NCBI GenBank assembly: GCA_001566295.1
Contig: KQ964247.1
Span: 2,790,001 to 2,854,000 of the forward strand
From: Microdochium bolleyi
Lineage: Eukaryota; Ascomycota; Sordariomycetes; Xylariales; Microdochiaceae
Direction of reading: 5' to 3'
DNA: 64,000 nucleotides
Below the pieces are notes generated by a model. It searched no databases and was not told the DNA's origin. It saw nothing but the letters and a program-made list of their open reading frames with translations. The translations under genes and the position numbers were made by a program. Shown here piece by piece: positions 32,986 through 45,478 of the stretch (within the stretch, counting starts at the first letter, position 1; every line of letters starts with the position of its first letter).

Positions 32986-35900
32986 CTGACGACGATGTTG
33001 CCGGCGGGATCACGGAGCGGGACGTGAGGCGAGCCGCGGCGTTCCTGCGAACAGGAAATGCACTGGAGCTTGCGGGAATGCAAGAAAAATGTGCGGCCTA
33101 CACGAGAACGGACTGTGGCGGTCTCGAGCGAGCTTGCTGCTCTTCTTGATGCGACTGCAACCAGTCGTGAAGCCGTGGAGCAAGGAGCCCAGCGGGAGGG
33201 ATCAGGTCGGAGAGAGTGGAGGCGATAGGGAACGACAACTCTGTGACTCAGGCGCGGGTCGTGGGCTGGGATATCATGCGAGGGCGTCGGCGACGGCGAC
33301 GAGGTTGGCGATGGCGAGCACGGCGGGCACGGCGGCAGCGAGGACTGCAGGAGGCCGTGTTGGAGACGGGCTGGGCGGGCTGGCGAGAGTCGGCGGCGGC
33401 GGCCAGAGGAAGACGGAGCGCGGGCGAGCGAATTATAACAGGCGACGATAACAGAGCGTGGAGGAGCGAGCGGCCTTTGACCCTGCCTGCCTGCCTCGCA
33501 CGCACTGCCTGAAGTGGAGGGGCCCCTCCACCTGCTGCACCTTGCACACGCTCCACCCTGCTGCTCACGCCTGCCCATCAGCAGCCCACGCCCGGGATAG
33601 GATGCTCTGCGGCGCACCCATGGTGGGGTCCACGCCTAGCGCGTGCAAGGAAGAAACCACCCATCGTGAGCATGTCCCATGCATCGCCGACGGGGCAATC
33701 TGAGCCGTCCCAGCACCGCCCAGCGTATCATCGCCGCCGCCTCGAAGATCTCGGCAATCCTCTGGTGGCTCCTCGACTCGCCGCGTCGGCGGGCGACTAC
33801 GTACGGCGATCTCTGGCGGTGCGGTGTTATTACCTCAGGATCCTCCTCCTCTCTTGCCTCATCGTCCAGTCGCCAGGGCATCCTTTGACGACTGTGGACT
33901 CGCGCCTCAAAACTCACGACTCGGACAAGGCGGCGGCTCCCACCTTCAAGAAACCCCCTGATCACCGGCAGCCCATGGCCCAGGGCCATCACGATGATTG
34001 GATTTTTTTTTCTATCACGGGAATGACCATGCACGCCGCGCAGCTCCATTGGCCAACGAGTGCCAGACAGGCCTACGGTCCCCTTCTCGCCGCCGAGCCA
34101 ATGGCCCCTCTGATCATCATCGTCGCCAATAATGGCGGCTGCTCTCTTCGATGGCTGCATGAGACTTGCATCTCACCTCCCACACACGGCTGTCTCGACC
34201 CCTCCGTTTGACATTGTTGGCTGCAGGTCGCAGAGCGGTAGCGACAGGCTCATCTCCCTCAGTCAAGCCCCCGATCTCCCCAACAGACTTCACCAGTGAG
34301 CACGCCAGGAATCAAGAACAACAACATCGATGAACAAGATGCATAGTGCGAGCAATCAACAATGGCCGGTTGACCCGGGGAAACAACATATCCTTCACCA
34401 AGCCATGCGCCTACGACAGGGAGTTTTACGATGCTGGGCTTCATTCAGGAAAGAAAACGTATGGTCCCCCAGTCAGATATCCTTGACATGAAGTGACTCT
34501 ACAAGGATGTGCGAATTAGCCCTGCTGCACTCGACTTTCGGGGTCCTCGAGCTGCCGCGACCCAAGCCCGCGGCTCCTCGTGATGGCTAACAGTTCCATG
34601 TCGTCGGGGCAAGTGATTGACGAGTAACCTCGTGGTTTCAGGTCATGATTAAGCCTCGTCAGGACTCTCTGTTCGGCCGACCACAACTGTCGACCCAGAC
34701 ACCTATGCAACGACTTGGTTGCTGCAGCCAGCGTGACCAGCACCATTCGTCAGCCTCGCCTGTCGCGGCCGTGTCCACATGGCTCAACCACCCATCTTTA
34801 CCATTGTATCTTTGCGTCGCCTCAGGTCAGCACACTGCGATCTCGCATCAGCAGCAATACCGCAGCTTCCAGTGCTGCGCGCAAGTCACCACCTTATAAC
34901 ACAGTGTCGGTGCAGCCGAGCGCCGCTTTGTTTACATTCACTTGTGCATCAACTGTGCTTCCTCGGATATTAGCACCGGCGTCTGCCGTCATGCCTCAGT
35001 CGCATACCAGCCCAGCGGCAGCTAGTGAAGCGCCGACGAGACCAGGCGGATCCCCTTGAGCGTCTTCTTGTGCTACTAAACCAGGAAGACCCTTCTTATT
35101 CTGCGCTTCGTTCTCTGCCGGTCCACTCCTCGACTTTATTATCAGCAGGGGTTCGGCAGGGTTCTTCTTGGTTGTGTCATGGGACCCTTGCGACCAACCC
35201 TTCGTCGTCCAGATGACCCCTCCCCTCACCTTTCCAGGTTCCCACCTTGTTGGCTTCGAGCATTCGAGCACGAACGACAACGACAAAAGCTGCTGACTCC
35301 GCTAGGGACATCGAGAATGATGATTTGTCTATCATGAAACGCAGCTGCACTACAGACATACGGACCTCTTCATCGTCATTATCGCATCATTGATACTATC
35401 CGGAGGGTCTCTCTGCAAGGTGATCTGATACCTAGTGCTCGATAACGACTGAGTACTGTGATTCTGAAGCGCGCCGGGGGATTGCTGGTTCTTGACAAGT
35501 TACAGGGAGTGCTCAGCATTGCGTGCTCACTCGCGAAAGTGCCCCGACAAAATGGATGGCCGTGCTCGAGCCGTAATCTGTCTAGCGCACTCGTTGGTCC
35601 AGATCGTTATCTTCGACTTCTGATGTCGCCAAATCGCCGACAATCCGTGGACCCCTGAAGCGGCCGGCTTCCCCAATTCGGACATACATCCAAGGTGTCG
35701 GCTATCAATGGACATCATCGGCGAAGCCACGTCCAACAGGCGCCATTCAAGCATGGTTCGGGAGACGAAAAGTCGCGTGTGCGATAGTCTGGTGAATCTC
35801 AGAATAACGATATTCAGATGTCTGCATCACCGATGTCATAACTCCACATGCATCGCATGTTGATTGGGAACACCCAGCCTTTCTCGGGCACCTTTCTGCA

Positions 35901-37498
35901 ACGCCGGTGTCATTATACCGCGCATCCCTGCGGAGCAGTATCCACAGCACAACTTGCCAAGCTCTACATGACAACGTCGTGAAGGCCTCAAGGCGACACC
36001 ATTTCATCACACATGTCGTTAGCATGCATACACAGACAGGGCTGCGATGCAGCAGCCTCAAGTTCGTGGACGATGCTGAGCAGGTGGATACTGCATCATC
36101 ATGCCCATGGCTTGGAGCAGGCTTCGCAGCTCTGATATGGTCGTCCGACCCGGCGCAACGGCGATTCGTCTGTTACAATCAGGCTGATCATGGGCCCGTT
36201 TTTCGAAGACTTTACTGCTACTCGATTATAGTGCCGTGGACGGAAGTGGTGGGCGCAGCAAGTGTTCATTGTTCCATTTGAGCATCTGACCATTTCAGCG
36301 TGTCCAAGGTGATAGCCCGCCGCCGATCGCACGGCATCTTCTGGAGTCATGAGAGGTGATGGAACAGCGCGCTTCACATGGGCCTTCATAATGGGATTCG
36401 CAGCCATTTTGGCTCGGCAGTGGCCACTACTTGATACCAGGCTAGCCAGGGCGATTTGGCTCCATTGTGTGCGAGCGGGGTCAGCGGGGCTGGCATTATA
36501 GATAATTTCGAGCAACGTCCACCGCGAAAGCCTTTTTTCAGTCCAAGGCAATATGTCTCACACCAGAGTGTACGCTGCCCGCGTCTTTTCCAGGACATAT
36601 TGATTACTTTCCGCCGTCAATGCAGCCAGGAGGAGGTATGAGGGAGACGTACAAACCGACACTGGAAATCTGAATCCAGTTGAAGGATGCGACAAGGAGT
36701 CCACTATGGCCCGTGTCAGCGACGTGGCCGCCTGATTGGTGCACGGGAGAGTGTTCCAAGTGGCACATGATAGACCACCGCAGTTCGTGACGATGTCGGT
36801 CTACGGCGAACCACTAGCCCTAGCTGCCGGCACCACATCATGTAGCAAGTCGCGCCTCGTCACTCCGCCTCTCGTGCCGCTACCTCCGACAGCTCGGCGT
36901 CTTTGACATCAGACCTCCGAGCATTGCCGACTCCACGAGAATATGATGAGTCTGGTTGGCGCAGGAAAGTCCAGCTCACTTGTATGACTACGCCACCATG
37001 GTATCTCGCCGTGAGTGGAATAGGCAGACGACGAATTGATTCACCGCTGAGAGACACCACTGACTCCGTTCAGTGATGTCGAGTGTCATCAGCTTGCGAA
37101 AGTATCTCCACGATGGACTACGCGGAAGCTGAGCTGCGAAGCTATCTCGAGCTTTTCCATACACACTAGCGTGGATTACCTGAGAAGGAGAAAGTACCAA
37201 CCAGCGGCTCGAGGATGGTGCGACTTGGCGGCGACAGGAAGCGGCATGAGCGGCTGTTGACAAAAGACGGACTTCCGGCTGGCATTGAGCCCCTGCTGCA
37301 GCTTGACGTATGTGTCCCGCCCCAGCGGCGGCCACCAAGGAGCGGATGATGAGGAGGGGAAGGGAGTAGTTGGTGTGGAAGAGTGGGTTTGAAACCCCGC
37401 GATGTTGAACTCGACATGGGTTTGACAGGGCCACAGGACTGCTCTATGCCCAACTCCAAAAGTCCATGATTCTGCGAGGCTTGGCCAGACCGCCCGAC

Positions 37499-37528
37499 NN
37501 NNNNNNNNNNNNNNNNNNNNNNNNNNNN
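37499..37528. other. Assembly gap (30 N)
   Basis: Thirty undetermined bases followed immediately by ten C bases. The round number suggests a placeholder length rather than a measured one. Confidence 0.98.
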
Positions 37529-38927
37529 CCCCCCCCCCGCCAAAAAAAGCTGGTGTATCATACCCACGACCACTCCTGGCCACGCTCGACTCGTCTCTCT
37601 TGCCGACACACACACGCTTGCGATGCTACTCCTACGCTTCCGACCCTTGCATCCAGCGAATGAGCATCCACATGCCGGTACTGGAGTGTGGAGGGGATGG
37701 GAGGAACAGCCTGCACTTTTGTCACGGTCATGCTCGAGACATGCCTGCATGATGCCATCCATCCTCGCATGCGCCTGGAGTGCTTGTGCAACACTACCCC
37801 AAGTGACGTTGTCTCACCGCCTTCGGGAGAAAAAATCTTTTGTTGTCACGAAGCATCCTGCCCTCCAGGCACGTTGTTGTATTTGCCTCGACGGTCGACA
37901 ATGAATGGCGGAGATCCGGGCGCGAACACGGGCAGTCCAAGCAGCGACACGGGTGCATCCTGGATGGAGAGGAAAGATGGATCCTGGGTATGGTAACCTT
38001 GGAAGAAAGCTAACTAGTGGCTGGGCCGGGTCGCTAAACCCCCACGCCATTACCTATCGACATCGTGTTAGCTTGGAGATCTGACAGGGTCCTCGCTGCG
38101 CACCCATGGCTGGATGGCAAGATCCGACCAGGCGCGACAGCACGGAGTCGCCTTCAACATGTGCGCCATCTTGCGGACGCCCGCAGGACAAGTTGTCATG
38201 CCACAACATGTGGCAGATGGAGGATCGCGCTTTCCATGTCTGACTACGGTACACACAGTCCCACCAGCTTGTGGCTCTATTTCGTGTCTATCACAACTAC
38301 CTCTATCAATCACGCCAGCCGGGCTGCGATGGTTCACAAGCATGCGGCAACTGAGACAGCGCCGCAGCAGGGCTTTGTGACAGCCCCTCCTGGTTGCTTT
38401 ACCACAACCTCAGGTCCAAACTTGGGACGAGTCAACTGTTTATCGCATTCCTGCAAGCTCTCTCCCACTTTGATCCGCCCGAGACAACACTAGCATGCCG
38501 GTCCTCCCCACAGAGCGTCGCCAGATCGAGCGGCTGGCGATGGCAGGCTAGAGGAGTCATACCCATGAGCAAGGCGAAGAACATGGCGAACATGGCACTA
38601 AAGACGTGCAACACGGTCTCAGAAATGACCTCCCTGCCGGAATGCCATGTCTCGTGGGGTAAGGCAAGATGTGCAGGTCGACCCCACTCTGCCGAGCTCT
38701 CGAGACGGTGACCCCGCATGACTATCGAGGAGACTCGCTTGACTCGGGCGACCAGTTTCACCAGCGGGTCGAGAGAAGTGCATTCCGCATGTTTGAGAGA
38801 CCTATCCATGTCTCACCCTCGGGGGCGCCGCTATTCTACGTCTGCCTTGCTTTGTCTTCAGCAACAAACAACGCGTCCCGGCGGGCAGACACAGGCCCCT
38901 TCCGCAAAAGGCGGTGGGCGAAAGAGG

Positions 38928-38955
38928 GTGTGGTGTGGTGTGGTGTGGTGTGGTG
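38928..38955. repeat. (TGTGG)n pentanucleotide repeat
   Basis: Five perfect tandem copies of TGTGG in non-coding DNA. Confidence 0.85.
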
Positions 38956-41522
38956 CTCAGGAGCGCTGTCGCCGCCGCTCTGGCACGCGCTGCCACCCGG
39001 AAGCCGGCGAAGCTGGGGTCCAGGTGTGGCCTGGCGATGTGGCCCGATGCACACGAACGGCGCTTACAAGTACCACGGCAAATGCGAGATGCAGCGGTGT
39101 CGTCCGGAGTCCAGTCGTGTCAGGGCGTCAGTATGGCCCTTTGTGGACACACAAAGACCACCGGCTGGCGGGGCGATGTCGTCACTGCTGGGGCCGTCTT
39201 GCAGACAATAGGCAGGCTAGAAACTATATCGTGTGGGAATCCAGAGTCTCTCCGGGCCGGTCAGAGTGGGTTCTTCTCGAAGGATGTCGGGCGGCTATGG
39301 CAACAGCCGGTGCTGGTGCTGGTGCTGGAACTGGGCGAGAGGGGAAGAAAACGAGGCGGGCTCACCGCCACGTCCGCAGAGGGACGCGGCTGGCGAATCA
39401 TCTTACACGCCTTCGCCTCTTGGCGGCTGCTCTCTGTCGCCCCTTTGGGACGGACCGCCACAATGCTTGATCCTGGACAGCTAATTCTGGGCTACTTACG
39501 GGTACTGGCCAACGCGCTTACTACTGTTTCTTCAGATGGTGGAGCTTGCGGACTCTCATTCACATTCTCGAGCAGGACCCTCCCTGGGCAAGCCATGCCT
39601 GTCGACCTCACTCACCATCTCGATCAAGGGTTGTGAGCTCGATTGTCGCTCTGGTGTTTGCGTGGTGGGAGGTGAGAGCGAACCAGGCACAACCCTGCAG
39701 ATCCCCCTCCCCTCCTTCCAACGGCACTTCCACAGCTTCCGTCGGTGTGTTTGTGCTGCCGCCGGCAGCAACGACAAGCAGCAGCGGCAATGGCAATGGC
39801 AGCAGGTAAGTTTCTGCAGGGAAAGGCTCGGCAAAACCCTGTCCCGTGTTTGCTCGCTCGGGGCTTGACCCGTCGGTGAGCAGGCAAAAAGCCCGTCCGC
39901 GAGCTGGGAAGCACCAAAGATCACAGCTGCCGCCGCGGCGCGGGGCTCGGCTCGACGGGGAGAAGCGGTATGGGGATGGCATCACACTGGCGGGCACACG
40001 TGACAGTCCCGTCACCCTCGGCGGCCAACGTACGTTGATGGGCACATTGCTCTCTGGAGGGGCAGAAGAAGATCTCACGGTCATTTCCCATCCACATACG
40101 CACGGGACCAATCATCCATTGACTTGTGTACTCGGCTGGTTTCTCGGGGCTCTGCACATCGGCAATGTCGCTCGTCATCGACGGCAAGGTGAGTTTCATC
40201 GTACGGTGTTTTCTTTTTTTTTGCCTTTTTTTCCTCATCAGCATGCGATTCATCGGGAGTCCCGTCTTCTCAGCCATGGGAAATGCAGAGGGTTCCGAGA
40301 CAAGCAGGACGTACATCTGTATGGTTCGGACAGCTTAGGTTTGGCATTTACTGGATGGGGTCTAGGGGCATTTTGCATATGTGTGTTGTACATGTTTTGT
40401 GTGCGCAAGAGAGTGCCGCAGCTGTATGTCTTACGTCTCTGTAGGTGCAGCTGGAATAGGCTCGTGCAGAAGCGGATTCCGTGCCCAGTGTTGTTGGGCG
40501 GAGCAAGGCACGCGCAGGACAGACGCCACCGCTACTATTCCCTCCCTCTTCCCTTTGTCTTGCATGAGCACGCGTACGGAACACCTCCGAGTGCGTTTCA
40601 TCCATTCGCGGAAAGGGGATAGGGGGACTGGAGGAGTTGGGAAGTGGAAGTGGAACCCGGCGAGGTCGGAAGTCGACCACGGGCTTGTAGTAGTGCAGGT
40701 GCTGGTGCTTCTCCTTGCCACCGATGATGTGCAGTCCGGGAATGGGCCGTTTTGAGGGACGGGAATGTCATGCCTCTGCATGTGCCGGCGCCGTGATCAC
40801 TGCACGGGACTGGGCGAGCCTTGGGACTGCGACGGACAGGCATGAACCCTGATGAGCAACAGTCGGTCTAGAGGGTGCGGGCCGCTCCAAGCTGGGCTGG
40901 GGAGAAGGATTACTGCCTCCCTCCGTTGGTCCGCGACGGGATGGATGTCTTGATGAAAGGCATGATAGTCGGAAGATTTGGTGTGATCGGGGGGGGAGGG
41001 TTTTCTGATACGTGTTTCACCAGACGTCTGCGGGGGGAAAGCAGTCATTAAACTCTAGACAGCGCCTCGAGCAAAGCAAAGTGAGAACACTGTTGAGGTT
41101 AGGTACCTACCTACCTCTCTCAGGTACACGTAGGAGTACGAAGATGGGACGTGAGGATATGACGACCGAACTCTGGTGGCCGGCCGGGTTCCAGTGTTCT
41201 TTTTTAGAGTTTGTGATCCCTGCCTATGGGGCGCTTGTCAAGAGTGCGAGTTTCGTCATTATTGGGCGGGGGGTTCGCTTTCTTGTCTGGATTGATGAGT
41301 TGGAGGCAGTGTCGTCGTAGAGGGGGAGGTGGGTTTCTGTGGCGGGATCTACGTGATCGGCGGAAGGACGGCGGGGGGGCTGGCTGTGGGTGTTGTGTCA
41401 AACCCCGGGCAAAAAGGGGAGACGAGAGAGAGGCTGTCAGGGGAGGACATGTCCGGAAGGAGTCATGACGGTTGTACTTTCTAGATTCTATTCTGATTCT
41501 CCCAGGGGTACCAGTGGAGTGC

Positions 41523-41542
41523 GAAGAAGAAGAAGAAGAAGA
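41523..41542. repeat. (GAA)n triplet repeat
   Basis: A run of about six GAA/AGA triplets, all purine on the plus strand, in non-coding DNA. A G11 run is also present at 41788-41798. Confidence 0.75.
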
Positions 41543-43776
41543 AAGAGCTCTATGGTTAACCGCTCCTCTGTGAAAGGCTTGTCCTGCAACTGCCGGGCAT
41601 CAGAGAGGCACTAACAGCGCTCTCTGGTGCCTGCGATATCTGACACACAAGATCAACAAACCCAACGGTGTTGTGTCATCGACAACGGTGCAAACACCAA
41701 CAAACGACAAAGGTGCCACGTACGTGGTCGTGTATTCTTTGCCCTTGACTACCTCCGCGGAGATGAACTGTCGGTGAGTGCCCGAGAGGGGGGGGGGGAT
41801 ATACGCCCACTACGTCTAGTTCTTGAGCCGGGGTCTCTGGATCGGGATTTGACGATTTGTTCTGAACTTGTGTCCAAAGGAGGGTGGAAGTCGTTGTGGG
41901 TTTTGCTATAGGAAAAAGATCATCATCGTCATTATCAGGGACAAGAGAAAGGTCCAGGACAACAGCGAATACCGAAGACCTCGCGAGGCCAACCTGATAT
42001 ATCTTGGAATTTGTTAGGGCGCTATGGCTCATCCTCCCGCTCTTGAGTTGCCGTAACTTTGTTTTCTTGATTGCTAATTGCAGACGTCTGCGCCGTTGAA
42101 AGTTTAATTATGAGAAAAATATGCGAAAATGAGACAGATATCAAATTAGGCATTTCCTACTGCTTGCATGTCCGAGACTGTGTCAGAATATCTCGGAGCG
42201 ACATCAGAAAATATTCCTGGCATACATACTTGGGAGATAGAAGCAAAAGTTGCCTGAAATGCAGAAATTGTCTCTTCCGACGCCTTGGGCCAACTCCCCC
42301 GTGTCTTGTATCTCCAGTGGTGTCTCATGTGCTTTGATCAATTTCCCCGATCAATTCTTGTGATCACGCGGAAATGGTCCTACAAGTTATGGGAAGCGTG
42401 AAATGAGGTTATGCTTGTTTGAGACTCGCACGTTTCCTTCGGCTTAAAAAAGAACAAGTTCACACACCTTAATACCGAACAAAACTCACAGGTGAGGCGG
42501 CTCCCTTCCTCAGAGCAGAGACCCAAAAATCGGCGGAGAATATGATCTCTGAGATAATGTAATCTGGCTAATAGCATTTTATTGGTGTTTGTCACGCCGA
42601 GGGGATTCAGCACGGGACTGGCTCTCTACGAAGTTTCGACAAAGTATCGCGCGGCGAGCTGCGAAAACAAGGAATGTTATCAAGAGCACCAGTAGGCATT
42701 ATCGGGATTACATCCCAGTAGACACAACGAGCTAAGACATACCATGTCATCTGTTTGGGCCGATTCAGGTTTTTCTATGTACATACTATTGTCCTTGGGT
42801 TTTTTTGGGGTTTTTGTTCCCATGACGTATTTAAACAAAACAATACTCTGATTGCTGGAAAAGGGCCATGACAAAGCCTCATACCCATGTGAAGCTTCGA
42901 TAGGATATTGAAGTGACTGATCCTTGAGAGCTGATCAAGCAGAAATTGGTTCTCTTCGTATCCCAGTGATTCTAGTAAAACGGCCTTGTCTCGAGGAAGC
43001 TGAAGACTGGTTAAGAGCTCACATCAGATGGGTGCGGTCGATGAGGATGCATAAACATGCTGTTCAAGTACGATCTACCAAGGAAGAGACAAAAGACAGA
43101 CAGGATGCGTAGGTGTGCATGCCTGCCTGGCTCGCCAGACAGGTTTGCGTCAAGGATCACACAAAGTCCACCGACCCGGAGAACATATCTACACACAAAT
43201 CATTACGTTATGACTGTCACCTATACATCCATAACTCAGCTACAAGCACCTCATTGCGAATTCCATGCTGTCTTTGCGTAATCAAGGCGGAATTTACACA
43301 CGACCATGCTTGATTGACACCCGACACCAGCGAGACACACAGGTATGCGCGCGCACCAGATTATCTAAAGCTTAGTACCCCTTGGCTCTTGCTGTTCGTA
43401 TATGAAAGCACAACCAGACGATTCGAACTTGCATATTACTCGTCGCAGGAGAAAGAAGAGATTGGGGCCCGTCGGGCCAGTGTCAGGATGCACTCGGCCA
43501 ACCCCGAGCGCGTGGTCGTTCCGATGTACGTATGCTAACAAGCCCCGTCGTTTGATCACAAGACACATGTGAAGCTTGTCGCATCTCAGGCAATAAAGAA
43601 GTCGCTTTTTGATGAGAACGCTATGGCAAATGTCTACAGATAGGAAATTACAGTATAGTACAAACTAAGCCACGTTTTCACGCGCCCCTAAACCCATGCC
43701 GTCTGCCACTGACTTCGTGCAGTTTCACTCCGTGCCCTCCGAAGAAAGGCGCCTCAAGAGTGGCTAACCTTATGCT

Positions 43777-45478
43777 CTAGAACCTCGAGATATCCCGCCC
43801 AAAGATCCACGAGATGGCCCAGTACACGGGCACCATGATCTTGTTGCGGATGCTCATGCTCTTGGTCAGGTACGCCGTGCGCCAGAGCACCCAGGCGGCC
43901 CAGCCCTTCAGCTCGTCCGCGCTGCTCTGGTGGATCGCGGTCCAGCTCCCCAGGTACGTCATCGTGCCCCAGTTGCGGAACTTGAAGGGCTTGTTGCTGT
44001 TGTCCTGCAGGCCCTTGTTCAGCTGCTTCGCCAGGTACGTCGCCTGCTGGCTGGCGACCTGTGCCGTGGCGGGCAGGCCGCTCTCGGGAATGACCGCGCA
44101 GTCTCCGATCGTGAAGACGTCCGGAAGTGTGGTTGATTCAGGGGTCTCTTTCTTCTCGGTCGGTTTGGAACCAGCGGGCACGACCTGGACGCGCAGGTTG
44201 GCGTCGGTGATGAGACTGCCTGTTCTCTTGTCCTGTTGCAGGATCACGACGTTGTCACTTGCGCCTGACTCGCCCATCGTGAACTCCTTGGAGCCCAGTC
44301 TCGAGATGAGAGGGTTCTGCATCAGGCCTGTGCTCCAGACGACGATCCCAGCGCCCACCTCCTCATCGCCGTACTCCTGGATCTTGAGCTTCAAGCAGCC
44401 CTGGCAGTCCTCGTCGGGCCTGATCCGCTGCAGGTGATGCTCCGTCTTGACGGCAATGCCTTCCCGTTTAAACGTCTCCATGGCGTACGTCGCGAGCGTC
44501 TGGTCGAACATGGGGAGCACCTTGGGCGCCACATCGTACACGGTGATGGCCACGTCCTTCATCAGCCCCGGATACGTCTTGGACAGGTCCTCCCTCACCA
44601 AGTCGTGCAGCTCGGCGGCGAACTCGATTCCCGTGGGGCCACCGCCCACGATGGCAAAGTGCAGGAGCTTCTTGCGCTCGGCGTCCGCGGTCGTGGGCAG
44701 CGCGGCCCGCTCAAAGTTCTGCAGCACCTTCATGCGGATCTTGCGGGCGTCGCCGACGTCGCGCAGGAACGAGGCGTGCTCCTTCACACCCTCGATGCCG
44801 AACGTCTGGCTGTACGAGCCGACGGCAATGACGAGCTTGTCGTAAGGGACCTCGAACATGGCGCCCCTGCCCGGCTCGACCTCGTTCGTGCCGCTGGACG
44901 GATTGGGAGGCTGGCCCTGCTTCAGCGCCTTTGTCGTAGTCGTGCTCCCGAGCTCGTCAGAGGTGTTTGCCTCGACGCGGATCGTCTTGCGCGCAAAGTC
45001 GACGTCGTCGGCCCAGCCCTGGTGGAAGTAGTCCAGCCCGAGCCTCCTGACAGACTCGAGCGTCGCGCGGAACTCGAGGGTGCCCACGGCCGTGCCCGCG
45101 AGCAGCGGCGTGAAGACAAAGTACGAGCGCGGCGAGATCATGATGCGTTCGTACTTTTTCGGGTCCAGTGTCCGGGCGAAGCCGTAGCCCGCCCAGCCGG
45201 AGCCGAGGATCACCACTCGTTCTTTCTTGCCGTCTTCAGGCCCGAATGAAGCGACAGTCAGCGTGTGTACCTGGCGAGATGTTTCCGGCTTACTCACCAT
45301 TACTCTGCCGCGCAACGCTCGCGTCTACGCTGGCCATCCGCCGGCTTCCGATGCTCCACGAAGCCTGTCTGTCGATGTCATGATGTGTGCATGCTGGCGC
45401 AACAATAGATCTCAAGCGTCCAGCGTTCGAACAGGAAAACCGCTTGGCCGCGGTCCGGCTGAGATGGGTTGTTGCCAT
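43777..45478 (-). CDS. Type II (alternative) NADH:ubiquinone oxidoreductase, mitochondrial
   Basis: Two exons (45298-45478, 43777-45233; 64-nt intron with a CTGAC branch) give 545 residues. Exon 1 encodes a 60-residue Arg/Ser/Ala-rich, acid-poor mitochondrial presequence. The splice yields SNDGKKERVVILGSGWAG, placing the FAD-binding GxGxxG at residues 71-76; the NADH-binding GGGPTG is at about 257-262. Also present are SPRSYFVFTPLLAGTAVGTLE, GDCAVIPESG and a C-terminal amphipathic segment (LTKSMSIRNKIMVPVYW) used for membrane attachment in this family. The enzyme passes electrons from NADH to ubiquinone without pumping protons. No EF-hand insert is visible, so it is not the Ca2+-regulated external NDE1 type; which face of the inner membrane it occupies cannot be decided here. 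A 35-residue Ser/Thr/Pro-rich insert lies at about residues 150-185. Confidence 0.92.

Larger units (their letters stand above)
32986..43776. other. Gene-poor region of about 10.8 kb
   Basis: No supported gene. The first few hundred bases are probably the LRR gene promoter and noncoding first exon. The rest has only short, overlapping open frames without recognisable domains, an assembly gap at 37499-37528, several simple repeats and a visibly AT-rich stretch at about 42050-43700. No transposon genes, terminal repeats or tRNAs were recognised. A frame with a faint SANT-like pattern at 36099-36551 is discussed as a finding. Confidence 0.5.

Noticed and set aside
32871..33617. A 248-codon minus-strand frame upstream of the LRR gene
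   Set aside because: It crosses a strong splice donor at 32985, is low-complexity Arg/Ser/Pro, and coincides with the likely promoter and noncoding first exon of the LRR gene.
44434..45249. A 271-codon plus-strand frame over the NADH dehydrogenase gene
   Set aside because: Antisense shadow of a clear type II NADH dehydrogenase; no motif of its own.
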